A DNA stretch of 64,000 bases. It comes from Rosa chinensis. Taxonomy: Eukaryota > Streptophyta > Magnoliopsida > Rosales > Rosaceae. The notes below the pieces were generated by a model. The model did no database searches. It saw nothing but the letters and a program-made list of their open reading frames with translations, and was not told where the DNA came from. Within the stretch, counting starts at the first letter, position 1. Every line of letters begins with the position of its first letter. The stretch covers positions 77,276,347-77,340,346 of the forward strand of contig NC_037089.1 in the NCBI RefSeq assembly GCF_002994745.2, written 5' to 3'. Below are positions 24,686 through 35,493 of the stretch, in pieces. The position numbers were made by a program, and so were the translations under genes.

Positions 24686-24879
24686 TGTTAAAGTAAAATG
24701 ACAATTGGAATTGGTCTACTTATTTCATTCATAACCCCTTTATATAGAGATAGGATTACAACATAAATATCAATTACATTGATGATACTAAATGCTGATT
24801 AAGCTGTGATTTGTAATTGCTTGATTCCCTCTTCGTCTGTTTCTTTGACGAAGGCACATAATGTGCTTTTCCTTTAACA
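24686..24879 (-). repeat. Copia 3' LTR
   Basis: 194 bp with palindromic ends TGTTAAAG...CTTTAACA. It contains CTCTATATAAAGG on the minus strand as the likely promoter. It differs from the 5' LTR at roughly ten positions by eye, so the insertion is neither brand new nor very old. Confidence 0.93.
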
Positions 24880-25084
24880 CTCCCCCTTGTGCCAAGTCAA
24901 AGACGAAATGGTGCATGAGTTGTTGCCTCACTAAAAACCTTGCCAAGTAACAATAAAAACCATGTGGGACAAAAATACACCTTGGTCGAAGGAAAAGAGC
25001 ACAACGCACCTTTTACATTTGAGTATGACATGTGTGTGTTAGACTCCCCCTGACGTCTAAACGTCCCCCTGATACTTACATTAA

Positions 25085-26018
25085 TCAGGGGAGCTTGGAA
25101 AGTCTTCGTATTCCTATGTTTTTCACATGTTTCTCAAATATGGCCTTAGGCAATGATTTGGTGAACAAATCTGCCACATTCTCCTCAGACCTTACTTGAT
25201 TCACTTGAATCTTGAGGAGGGCCTGTTGTTGCTGATTGTAGAAAAACTTTGGCGATATGTGTTTTGTATTATCACTCTTGATATATCCTAGCTTCATCTG
25301 TTCGATGCAAGCTGTATTATCTTCATAAATGCAAGTAGGCTCTTCAGTGGTAGAACTCAAACCACTAGTCCCTCGAATATGTGTGATGATAGCTCTTAAC
25401 CATACACACTTACGGACCGCCTCATGTAGAGCGATGATCTCTAAGTGGTTCGAGGAGGTAGCCACAAGGGTTTGCTTGGTTGATCTCCAAGATATCACCG
25501 TGTTCCCAATGGTGAATACATAACCATTTTGGGAACGACCTTTATGTGGGTCAGAGAGGTACCCAGTATTAGCAAAACCAACCAAAACGTCATTTGGTGT
25601 TTCAGTGTAGTGAGTGGCGCTTTCGCCATCAACATTTCCTTTAGGGATTGCAGTTCCATATGCGGTCCCTCTTGTCTCTCTATAGGGAAAGAACAGTCCC
25701 AAGTCAATGGTTCATTTTAGGTATCAAAAAATGTTCTTGATACCATTCCAATTACGCTGAGCTAAATCAAGCTAACAAGTTCACTGAGAATGCAATGTCT
25801 GGTCGAGTAAATTGGGCTAAGTACAATAATGCGCCTATTGCACTTAGATAGGGAATTTCAGCTCCTAACACCTTTTCGTCATCTTCCTTTGGACGAAATG
25901 GATCTTTCCTTGCATCCAAACTTCGACCGATCATGGGAGTGCTAGCAGGATGTGTTTTGTCCATGTTATATCGCCTGACTTTTGGACATATGCAGACTGG
26001 TGGATTAATATTCCACAA
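25085..26018 (-). pseudogene. Copia pol: end of reverse transcriptase and RNase H
   Basis: Minus-strand frames at 26018-25767 (PYLSAIGALLYLAQFTRPDIAF, the copia connection region) and 25702-25085 (RNase H). RNase H shows HLEIIALHEAVRKCVWLR, ICIYEDNTACI-like YEDNTACIEQ with its catalytic Asp, and the terminal NVADLFTKSLPKAIFEKHV. A frame break near 25710-25766 separates them. The RNase H part is the best-preserved pol segment. Confidence 0.88.
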
Positions 26019-26040
26019 ACTCGGTATTCTAGTTCAAGGC

Positions 26041-26512
26041 CTAGATAGAATCAAGTTTCCCAAGATCCTTCATCTCAAATTCGGATTTCAAGTAGCTCGC
26101 GGTTTCTCTTATTTCATCAAGAGTACCTGTTATGTTCATATCATCGACATATACTGCTACAATTGCAAATCCGGAACTTGTTTTCTTTATGAATACGCAG
26201 GGGAATAATTCATCGTTCTTATATCCCTTCCCAATCAAGCAGTCACTTAGACGGGTATACCACATCCGCCTGGATTGTTTTAATCCGTAAAGTGAGCGTT
26301 CAACCTAGTTACAAACGCATTCCTACAGGCTTTACACTTGGTGGGGTTAGCACTACCTGACCAAATACCTGTCTCTTAGTTAGAGAATCTAATTCTGCCT
26401 GGATTGCTTCTTTCCATTTAGGCCAATATGCTATTTGTTGACATTTTGCAACAGAGCGTGGTTCGATATCATCGTGCTCTATAATTCCTTGAGCAACAGT
26501 ATATATCATCAA
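26041..26512 (-). pseudogene. Copia reverse transcriptase with internal deletion
   Basis: The frame at 26512-26309 gives WPKWKEAIQAELDSLTKRQV, the copia reverse transcriptase entry. The frame at 26265-26041 gives the catalytic AVYVDDMNITGT (YVDD) and DEIRETASYLKSEFEMKDLGKL. The roughly 150 residues normally between SVKPVG and the LKQ-R-W segment, including other catalytic residues, are missing. The polymerase must therefore be dead. Confidence 0.88.
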
Positions 26513-26750
26513 TGTGTATGGAAGATCTTTCTATCAACTCATACGCACTCTCATAATCCTATGAGATTTCTTTGTTCTCTGGGATCATTTTTAACATCGG
26601 AGCGTCCTCCAGTATTGATTCATAGACATAACTATAATCAGAGATAATCTCATGAGAGGGATTCTTTACATTGATGATTAGTTTGTGCCTTATTCAACCT
26701 TTTCTTCCTTGGGTGAGTGTCAATCTAACCAAGTGACCTCCCCCTCTTCC

Positions 26751-28495
26751 TTAGGGAGCCACGGCCTCAACCACACCTCCACTAAGTGCGGTTGCTGTGC
26801 CTCTATCTGCGGCATCGTGCCCCTTGTTGAGGACTTCTAACCTTGCAGGCACATTTGCAGCTGGTATATGTGATCTCGTCACTTTTACGATATCAGTAAA
26901 CGCATCAGGTATCAAATCTGCTACGTTCTGAAGATCGATTATTCTTTTCACTTCACTTTCACTTTGTGAAGTGCGGGGATCAAAATGAGACAGAGTGGGG
27001 ACAAACCACGACAATTCCTGTCGTTCCCTTGGAAAATCCTTTTTCCTATCTCCCCCTAACGACGGGAAGACTGTCTCATCAAAGTGACAGTCCGCAAATT
27101 TAGCGGTAAATAGCTCGCCTGTCAAGGTTTCCAAATAGCGGATAATTGTTGGGGATTCGTATCCAACATAAATACTTAATCGTCTCTGAGGACCCATTGT
27201 AGTGCGATGTGGGGGCGCAATAGGCACATATACTGCTCAACCAAATATGCGTAAGTATGAAATGTCAGGCTCATATCCAGTTACCAACTGGTACGCAGAA
27301 CATGGTTAGCTAGTTGTGGGTCTGAAATAAATAAGTAAAGCTGCGTGCAATAATGCATAACCCCATGCAGATATAGGCAGGTTGGTGCGCATAACCAATG
27401 CTCTAGCCACCAACTGTAGCCTTTTGATGGTGGCTTCTGCGAGACCATTTTGTGTATGCACATGGGGTACAGGATGCTCTACATGGATCCAAATAGATAT
27501 GCAATAATCATCAAATGCTTTTGATTTAAACTTTCCAACATCATCAAGCCTTATAGACTTGATAGGGTGATTAGGGTGGTGAGCCCTTAAACGCATAATC
27601 TGTGTTAGGAGTATTGCAGCATTTCTTGTGGACAATAAAACGACATGTGACCAGATTGTCGAAGCATCCACTAGAATCATAAAGTACTTGAATGGTCTAC
27701 ATTCTGGATGGATAGGTCCATAGACATTTCTTTGTATCATTTGTAAGAATGGAATGTTTTGTTTTGTATCTTTAGCATAGGAAGGTCTCAATCCTGTTTT
27801 TGCTAAAGAGAAGGCTTTGCAAAACGAGTGATGTGCCTTTGAAATAGTCAATGAGGCATAATGGGAGGGAGGTAGTGCTTCTGGTACTTCAGAAGGCAAT
27901 GACTGTATTTGAGCAATACTAGAACCGACACCTTGCAGTGTGGAGGATTTTTCTCCCATTTTTCACTCGAAAGAAGGGATGTCCGTGTGAGTTCTTAAAA
28001 ATACGGATCATCATGTCACGACCTCGGTGCCATAGGCGGTCATGAAAAAGCCTGTATGAGTCAGTGTCCCACATTTCATTGTTGGTGACAGTATATGATT
28101 CAATGATCCGAATCGTAGTGAGGTACAGTCCACTAGATTGACTCATAAGTTTCTCTAAGATGCATTTCCTTCCATAGTCATTAGATGTAATATCAAGGTA
28201 TTCAGTTCCATTCTCACGGTGTGTTTTTACATGATAACCGTTGGCACAAATAGCTTTGAAACTTTAACAAGGTTTGATTAGCTCTTGGTGCATATAGAGC
28301 GTCTGTGACTTTAAATGTTGTGCCATTAGGCAGCAAAAATTTGGCAGTCTCTCGCCATTTTATTAGTTGTGATAATCCAATCATCGTAGTCACATAGGAA
28401 TTATAAGCTATTAGTTCAATGAATAATTGCCTATTTCTTAATATTGTGTGGGTAGTCCCACTATCAATTAAGCACTCAAGTTCTCCTCCATTCAT
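26751..28495 (-). pseudogene. Copia protease and integrase region
   Basis: 28495-28214 carries the aspartic protease motif CLIDSGTTHTIL. 28146-27919 is the GAG-pre-integrase zinc region (LFHDRLWHRGRDMMIRI). 27959-27306 is the integrase core with DDE residues visible as LVDAST, IRLDDVGKF and QNGLAEATIKR. 27227-26751 is the integrase C terminus, with YVGYESPTIIRYLE typical of copia. These segments lie in different frames and need several frameshift corrections, so the polyprotein is not made. Confidence 0.88.
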
Positions 28496-28856
28496 TCTTA
28501 CAAATAAATGGGAGGTATTTAGAAAATATAGCTCATATTCTTTAGAGTATTTCTATTTGCGTAGAATGATATTCTTTTCATTCTAATAATTTTTCACTAG
28601 ATGTATTGCTTTACATCTTTATACTGCTATGTCGAACCATGTAAATATGTGTATGGTAAATAAATTTGAATAAATTCAGTGCTTCAGAATAAAATTCAAA
28701 AATTATTAATACGATAATTAAATCAAGGTCTTGTTCAGAAATCTTATTCATCAATCCATGATTGAAAATAAACTTTAAGACCAAAACAATAGTCTAAGTA
28801 AAAGTGAGGCATTATGCCTTCACAACTGTCTTTGGAAAATTAATAGATAAAGCAGG

Positions 28857-29920
28857 TCAATCAAAATCTAGTGCATCCATTGATTGAGCAAGTTCCTTGT
28901 TGCCATTGAGGTTTGCAATTGAGAGGTTGACATCTGGGTCATGGCCTCCTTCTTCCATATATTGAGTTTCTTGTTCTTTAGACTCCCTATATCTCTTGTA
29001 ATTGGCTGCTACTCTGTTGCTTGCTTGGCAGTTCTTGTACCAATGCCCAATGATTCCATACCTATAGCATGGTTCATTGCCAACTCTATTCTGTTTGACT
29101 AAAGGGTTCTTAGGTGCCCTTTGCACCTTGTTTCCATGACCACTAGGGCCAGCACCACCATCTTTGCGCCATACATTGGGAGGGCCTCCACGGCTCATAT
29201 CATGACCCCCATGGCCCTTGCCACGTGGTGCATTGTTGCCACGTGGGTAGAGATCAGCACGTCCAACCCCCTTTGCATTGGGGTTTTGTCCACCTTTCAC
29301 TTTGCCATAATTAGCCTTAGGAATTTTATTTGTCCCAAAATGCCTGGCATTGTTGTTCAAAAGAACCTCATTATGGCTCTCAGCCACTTGCAGTAGGTTG
29401 ATCAGCTTGTTGAAGGTTGTGATTCTTTTGTTATCGTACTCCAGCCTATACTGGTTCGCTAGTATAATTGCTGAAGTAGGAAAAGTGGAAAGAGTTTTCT
29501 GGATCATATCATCTTCTGTGAGTTCCTTTCCACAAAAATTTAGACGTGCTTTTAGGCGCAACATATCCTTGTTGAAGTCATGTACCCTTTTATAGTCAAG
29601 CAAGCGGATTTGATTCCACTGAACGGTCAGTTCTGGGAGCAATGTATCATGAATGTTCCCAAAACGTCCCTTAAGGGCATCCCACAGTTCTTTGGGTGTC
29701 TTCAATTGAAGGTATTCCCAACGGAGGCTAGGAGCAATATGTCGCCTCAGAAACATTAAGACATTTGCTTTCACCTTATCAGACGATTGACTTTGGGGTC
29801 GGTAATGGTGGCAGTGTATACTCTTGCCACAAAGGCAGTTTCTACATCAGAAACCCAACGGTGGTACTCAAGTCAGTCTGAGTCCAAGATGTCAAACTCA
29901 GGTCGAGTTGGATCAGCCAT
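28857..29920 (-). pseudogene. Copia gag
   Basis: Translation can start at ATG 29920-29918 (MADPTRPEFDIL). It meets a TGA at 29875-29873 and shifts frame near 29775. The main frame (29774-28857) has the UBN2-type gag fold (ELWDALKGRFGNIHDTLLPE), then a Gly-rich basic region and a zinc knuckle. The knuckle reads CYRYGIIGHWYKNC: the second cysteine of C-x2-C has become tyrosine. That single change should weaken zinc and RNA binding. Confidence 0.88.
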
Positions 29921-30584
29921 CTACATAAACAAGAGAGAAGAAATAAATTATGCAGTCATAAAGACATCCACGTGAATTATTTTCCAAACGTATGAATTAG
30001 ATTTCAAGACCAAGATTCGTAATGGTCACATTTTTTTCCAATGCTATGTGACAATACTTTATCACAGTAAGTGTGTATTTATAATGCGCATGAACTTTCA
30101 TTATCATGGCAAAACGCAATTCTTTTTGTATAGCATTCTAAACAAGTAATAATCATAGTACGTAATAAATAATAAAAACATAGCATATATTAAAATAAAT
30201 TACATGACATGCTCAAATTTCACAAATATATATCAAAATATATGTTACACATAATAATAGCAATAATATATCATGCGTAAAATAAGCAATAACATAACAT
30301 AAAGTAGGGGTGGGCGCGGTTCGGTGTTAGGCTAAAACCGCAACCGAACCGCTTCATTCGGTTGTGCTATATTTAAAACCGCAACCGCATTTTAAAAACC
30401 TATACTGCTTACTTCGATTACACCGTTTTGCGGTGCGGTGCCGATCGGTTTCGGTTATGTTCGACTTTCTTTTCTTTTTGACATATTTTCGACCAAAGTC
30501 GACAAATTTAACCGTCCTAAAATGAGTAACCATTACTATCAAAATATCAACAAAATAAAGTATAAACCACTCATAATCTGTTCA

Positions 30585-30980
30585 CTAAATCAAGTAATGA
30601 ACATTACAAGTAGAACATTTTTGCTTCTTAGCTGGTTCGTATGCCGGACACTTCTTGCATTGGTAGAGCATATGAGTCCTCATGGATGTCATCCCATTTG
30701 ATCTTGAGTCGCAAGCATACGTGGTGGGACAATACTTGCACTTAGCTCTTGGTTTCGCCATCGGAGTACCATCCGGATTCTTCATCTTCTCAAAATGATC
30801 CCATGCTGCAGACTGGTTCTTCCTCTTCACATAGTCAGCTTCACTAATTGGAGCAGCAGCTGCAGAAGGTGGTGGGGGAGGAAGCATAAGCGGTGCAGCA
30901 GCTTCACTTGTAGCAGTTGGTGTTGTTCCGGTGCTTGACCCAGTTGGTGTCGCATTGGGAGTTTGAGATGCTCCACTTCC
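30585..30980 (-). pseudogene. hAT transposase N-terminal fragment with BED zinc finger
   Basis: An exon-like frame starts after an acceptor (CTGTCAG ending at 30981). It begins with a Ser/Thr/Pro/Ala-rich stretch, then a BED-type finger: SAAWDHFEKMKN, a CKYC pair and HMLYQC (C-x2-C...H-x4-C). This is the DNA-binding domain of plant RICESLEEPER/hAT transposases. It stops at 30585 soon after the finger, where a full transposase would continue for about 500 residues. A truncated DNA-binding protein could in theory act as a repressor, but expression is unknown. Confidence 0.75.
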
Positions 30981-31387
30981 CTGACAGTAAAATAAAAAAC
31001 AGAATTAGCATGATAATTTAGCACCAAACCACAACCATCAAAGTCTCAAACAATCATTAGCATCAGTAAAGAATCAGATACAAACAGAAACAAGATACAA
31101 ATATAAACAACAGAGCAGCTCAATAATGATTTCACACTTGTAAATCAAAACATTCCCAATCGAACCACAATTCTCAAACAGTAAGTAAGAAACTAATGAA
31201 TCCAAAATCCAGCTACTAAGAACAACGCCCATTTTCAGAGAATGCAGAGTAACTAAGATGCTTGTTCATTCTACAAAAACTATTAACTAACAAATCCAAG
31301 AAACATGGCCAAATTTATGAACAACAAGGTACACCAGCTCATAAAGAAACCTAAGAAACAGAACCAGTCATGGAGTTTTAAGATCCA

Positions 31388-31627
31388 TCAGATTAACAAA
31401 TTAACCCAAGTAAGATGACTAAGATCCATCAGATTAACCCAAGTATGATCCATCAAATCGAAACAAGCTGAACAAATTAACCCAAGTAACAAATCGAAAT
31501 TAACCCCCAAGTATGATCCATCAAATCCAAACAAGCTGAACAAATCGAAACAAGCTGAACAAATTAACCCAAGTAACAAATCAAAATCGAAACAAGCTGA
31601 ACAAATTAACCCAAGTACTGATTCCAT
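31388..31627. repeat. Short tandem repeats in the hAT interior
   Basis: Imperfect repeats built from GAACAAATTAACCCAAGTA, AATCGAAACAAGCTGAAC and AGTATGATCCATCAAAT words in varying order. A second set, CAGTCTTCGTCGTGA and GAGAGAGATGAGGTCGGGA, repeats at about 31680-31830. Confidence 0.6.
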
Positions 31628-32807
31628 GCTCAGTCGGCGTCAGTCTTCGGTTGTTCGGTTGCGTCAGCTTCAGTCGTCAGCGTCAGTCTTCGTCGTGAGT
31701 CGAGAGAGATGAGGTCGGGAAGAGGCTAGCAAAGTCAGTCTTCGGCGTCGTCAGTCGTCAGCGTCGTCGGCGCAGTCAGCTTCAGTCGTCTTCGTCGTGA
31801 TTCGAGAGAGATGAGGTCGGGAGGAGGCTAGCAAAGACTGCAAAAGTGCAAAGTGAAAAACTGAAAATGAGAGGCTGATGGGAGTTTGCGAATCTGCTAG
31901 GGTTTTCAATTTTGAGACAGTAATCCAGTGCAGCAGGGTGTACCTGTACCTGGACCTAAACCAATTACAATTCGACAGCACATTTAAAAATATAAACATA
32001 ATACTAAAATAACTAAAATAATATTAATTTAAATAAATAATATATATCCGGTTCGGTTCGGTTATTACCGGTCGGTTCTAATTACAAACCCGGTTCCGAA
32101 CCGTTACAGACTGGTCCGGTCCGGTTTTTTTTTTTTTGCAGCCCTGTTTCACCCGGTTCGGTCCCCAAACTGGATTTCCGGGCCGGTTCGGCCGGTTTTT
32201 GACGTCCGGTTCGGTTTCTGCCCGCCCCTAACATAAAGGCATGCTTAGGAATATATAAGAGTAAATAAAATTCACAAAACATGCTCACAATTGCTTAAAT
32301 AATATATAATAAAATATATATGGCATGTTCAATATAAAGTATAAACTATAGCATAATTAAAACATGCTTAAACATAATTATGTAAAACATAAATAACAAG
32401 GCATGCTTAAAATGATTAAAATTACCTAACTTTACATGCTCAAAAAGGTCTAATTATAAAAATATACCAAAGTATGAAAATAAATAAATAAAAGAGAACA
32501 TGCTTGTTGTCGAGAAAATAAAACAATCCTAGTACACGTGCGTGTTGATGCAGGAGTGCGTAGCGATGTTTTTGGACTTGAGAAAAACTGGGCTGCTTCC
32601 TTTTTTTTCAACAGGGAAAAAAATACAAACAGTACCCAACCTATGGCCTACTAGTAATTTCAGTACCCAAGTTTTCAAAACTATCACTTTGGTACCCAGG
32701 TTATCTAGCCCGACCCAACTTTAGTACCTGGTGCCGTTAACTCAGTAACGACGTCTGACAAGTGACATATATTGAAGGGTAATTTTGTCTTTTCATATTT
32801 AATTCAT

Positions 32808-32863
32808 TATATATATATATATATATATATTTTTACCTCTTCTTCGCTCTCTCTCTCTCTCTC
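32808..32863. repeat. TA and CT microsatellites
   Basis: A (TA)n run of about 11 units (32808-32830) is followed by a (CT)n run of about 8 units (32846-32863). Both lie between the left terminal repeat and the captured gene piece. Confidence 0.85.
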
Positions 32864-32879
32864 TAACCATTATCAACGA

Positions 32880-33350
32880 CCAAGACCCGCGCCTCCGCCT
32901 CTCCAGCTGCCCCCCCCCCCCCCCCCCGCCGCAACCCCTGCCGCGAAAATTCAAGAGCTCACCAAAACCCTGTCCCGCTAGTTCTGGGGCGTCGCCTCGT
33001 TTCTCGCCCCGCCGCCCAATGCGGCCACTCCGAAACCCGCCGAGCAGGGAGAGCCGTCCGATCCGGAGCTCTCCGAGGAGGACGTGATCGCCGGAATCCA
33101 GAGCGATTTCGCGGAGATCGGCGGAAAGTTCAAGAGCGGGATCTCGAAGCTTTCGAGCAATATGGCGGTTTCGGAGTTCACTAAGATCGCTTCGAATTTG
33201 CTTCAGTTTGGATCGGAGGAAGAGGCCGAGGCGGCTGGGCTGGCTCTCGGTGTGACGCCGGAGGTTCTTGCGTTCGTGAGAAATGTTTCTATGCATCCCG
33301 AGACTTGGCTCGATTTCCCTCTCTCTGATGATGATGAAGATTCAGATGGT
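32880..33350 (+). pseudogene. Captured 5' part of a BSD-domain protein gene
   Basis: The frame encodes a Pro/Ala-rich start, KIQELTKTLSR, a TAG stop at 32979-32981, then FWGVASFLAPPP. It continues with an acidic spacer and IAGIQSDFAEIGGKFKSGIS, NMAVSEFTKIASNLLQFGSE and MHPETWLDFPLSDDDEDSDG. This is the region that precedes the BSD domain in plant BSD-domain proteins. A donor-like GTATGC follows at about 33350. The BSD domain itself is absent. In the intact family the stop position usually encodes another residue, so this copy has decayed. A run of 18 C (32910-32927) lies near its start. Confidence 0.75.
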
Positions 33351-34101
33351 ATGCTTGACTTTCGATTGAACTTCAATTTGAGTAATTTGATTCAATGTGT
33401 GTTGAATTGTTGCTTAATTTGGTTGTGTTAGTGTAAATTAATGTTTATTTGTTCATCATTTTTATGAAGGATTTGATTTGAGATATTTGCTTTTCGCAAA
33501 GAGATTTCGTGTTTGTTGCGATTGCAGCTCTACATACTGAGAATTATGCAACTTAGAGGTTTTTCAGATAAGAATGAGGTGAATCTCAGCTAGGTTTTTC
33601 AGACCTGGAGGCGCTGCCGAGTGAAGCTCTCGACGGCTTTGTGGTTCTCTCGGCCAAGCTCCCGATGCCTCTCTCTCTCTGAGACTCACTCACACTATGA
33701 AGATGGGAAATGAAATTCCAAAGATTTGGATTGATGTTGTTTGATGTTTCCCAAGCTGTGAGGATCGGAGTTAGGGCCTTGATTGGTGGTGGGATTCGTT
33801 GTGACTTCTCTTTTTCTGGAAGATGCGACGGCTTCGGGGACGGTTTTGAACTGCAGACGGCGACCGGGTTTTGGTCACGAAGAGAGTGTGAGGAAGAAGA
33901 AGACGAACAGTGAAGGGACCATAATACCCTTCAAAGTTTGCCAGGTGGCTAACACCGTAACGGCAAACAGTGTTTTAGGTACTAAAGTTGGGTCGGGCTA
34001 GATAACCTGGGTACCAAAGTGATAGTTTTGAAAATTTGGGTATTGAAGTTACTAGTTGGCCATAGGTTGGGTACTGTTTGTATTTTTTTCCCTTTTCAAC
34101 A

Positions 34102-34334
34102 GTGTGCCTTGTTGTTTTTTTTTCTTTTGCTTTTTTTTCTTTTTTTTTTCTGGGCTGCAGGCCTACTCTTTCTTTTTCTTGTCTGGGCCGCAGGGCCTCT
34201 CTTTTTTCTTTTTTTTCTCTGGGCCGCAAGGCCTGCTTAAGCAGTGGGCCGGGTCTTTTCCTTTTCTTTTCTTTTATTGTTTTTTTTGGGGTCGGGTGGC
34301 CTGTTTCTATATATATTTTTTTTTCTGGGCCGCA

Positions 34335-34365
<31 letters not shown>

Positions 34366-35158
34366 CTGTGGGCCGCAGAGGCCTGTTTTTATTTTTGGGC
34401 CAGGTCTTTACTTTGGCCCGGGTCAAGTCTTTTTTTTCTTTCTCTCTCCCTTCTTCGCGTTTTCTGGTTTTCTGCTCTGTTCTTCTTCTGGGCAGGAGCC
34501 GAGGGCTGCAGGTGGTAGACCGCGAGCAAGTCTGGAGGCGGAGGCGGGGTGGCTGGATCGGAGAAGGCAGCGGCTCGGCTAGTCAGTGGCTGGGCAAGGT
34601 AGCAGCAAGGCGGGATTGGTGAGCTGCTGGGATGGGTTGCAGGTGCAGGTTTGCCGGCTAGGTTGCTGCAGGGATCGATGCTGCGATGGGCTCAGTGGTG
34701 GATGCCGGTAGGGAGCAGCACTGTTGTAGGCGGGGCTGGGGTTGCTGCCGGATGTGAGGCTGGAGGCTGAATGATCGATCTGGCTGTCCAGCGGTGCAAG
34801 GTTGGATTGGAGGCGCTGGGCAAGGACCCGGGAAGCCGGTGGGTGCAGAGAGCAAATTGCTCTGGGCTGGGCGAAGGATCTGGAGGGGCTGGATGTGAGA
34901 GGCTGGGCAAAGAATCTGGAGGTCGCCGCCGGTTGTGAGAGGCTGGGCGAAGGATCTGGAGGTGAGGTCGGTCTGGATGGGGCCGGTCTTGGACAAATAT
35001 TTTTTTTTAGAATTGTTGTTGTTTGTGGCGGCAGAAAAAGAAGAAAAAAATGTTTTTTTTTTCTTCTAGGGTTTTGATTTGTTTTTCGACGGGAAGAAGA
35101 ATGAAACTAGAAAATTAGATTTTTTCTTTGGCTATTGGCTCTGAGTGTGCTGATAACG
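34102..35158 (-). other. Copia 5' leader region, low complexity
   Basis: This lies between the Pack-MULE duplication and the copia 5' LTR. 34110-34440 is T-rich and carries five spaced copies of a GGGCCGCA-GCCT phrase (about 34153, 34186, 34220, 34327, 34371). 34500-34990 is G-rich with repeats of GGCTGGGCRAARRATCTGGA. Long open frames here are produced by this base bias and are not genes. Confidence 0.6.
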
Positions 35159-35353
35159 TGTTAAAGTAAAATGACAATTGGAATTGGTTTACTTATTTCA
35201 TTCATAATCCCTTTATATAGGGATATGATTACAACGGAAATATCAATTACATTGATGATACTAAATGCTGATTGAGCTGTGATTTGTAATTGCTTGATTC
35301 CCCTCTTCGTCTGTTTATTTGACGAAGGCACATAATGTGCTTTTCCTTTAACA
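35159..35353 (-). repeat. Copia 5' LTR
   Basis: 195 bp, with the same TGTTAAAG...CTTTAACA ends as the 3' copy. It is followed by AGTCA, the target duplication. Confidence 0.93.
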
Positions 35354-35493
35354 AGTCATGAATTTTGAGTTTTGTAAGTTTTAGAAGTGTTTAAGGTTAT
35401 GATATGTTCTTAATTTTTGAGTTATACTTTGCTTATATGTAGTTGCAGTTTAATGTAATTCATCTTTGTGCAAAAAAAAAAAAAAAAAAAAAA

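Larger units (their letters stand above)
30305..32230 (-). mobile_element. Non-autonomous hAT element inside the copia
   Basis: Terminal inverted repeats start TAGGGGTGGGC on the left and TAGGGGCGGGC on the right (reverse complement). A perfect 8-bp duplication ACATAAAG flanks it (30297-30304 and 32231-32238). Both subterminal zones are packed with GGTTCGG/CCGAACC words. Inside is only the N-terminal BED-finger exon of a hAT transposase; the catalytic and dimerisation parts are gone. It inserted into the copia 5' region. Confidence 0.92.
32614..34092. mobile_element. Pack-MULE carrying a BSD-domain gene fragment
   Basis: Terminal inverted repeats of about 120 bp (32614-32732 and 33974-34092) begin GGGAAAAAAATACAAACAGT and agree at nearly every base. 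A 9-bp duplication TTTTCAACA flanks them (32605-32613 and 34093-34101), the MULE hallmark. The interior has no transposase but carries GC-rich host-like coding sequence, as Pack-MULEs do. It inserted into the leader of the copia element. Confidence 0.92.
24686..35353 (-). mobile_element. Ty1/copia retrotransposon, defective, with nested insertions
   Basis: Two near-identical LTRs (24686-24879 and 35159-35353) are flanked by a perfect 5-bp duplication AGTCA (24681-24685 and 35354-35358). Coding order on the minus strand is gag, protease, integrase, reverse transcriptase, RNase H, which defines Ty1/copia. A polypurine tract (AAGGGGGAG on the minus strand) abuts the 3' LTR. The 5' leader next to the other LTR begins CGTTATCAGCACACTCAGAG, where the primer site is expected. 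A hAT element and a Pack-MULE lie between gag and the 5' LTR. Frameshifts, stops and a reverse transcriptase deletion make it non-autonomous. Confidence 0.93.
20000..35493 (+). mobile_element. LINE-ORF1-like retrocopy (DUF4283), interrupted by two insertions
   Basis: Three separated pieces appear to be one plus-strand retrocopy. 20000-20866 has a leader and the DUF4283/zinc-knuckle frame. 23919-24680 has the rest of the frame and a 3' region. 35359-35471 has the last 3' bases before a run of 22 A (35472-35493). The inserted LTR-like unit (20867-23918) and copia element (24686-35353) account for the gaps. Subtracting them and their duplications leaves about 1.75 kb. No reverse transcriptase follows ORF1, so it resembles an ORF1-only or deletion-derived retrocopy. 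Its own target duplication was not found and its 5' end is approximate. Confidence 0.6.

Noticed and set aside
34056..34622. 188-codon plus-strand frame, largely Phe and Leu
   Set aside because: It is produced by T-rich low-complexity DNA in the copia leader and spans the Pack-MULE boundary.
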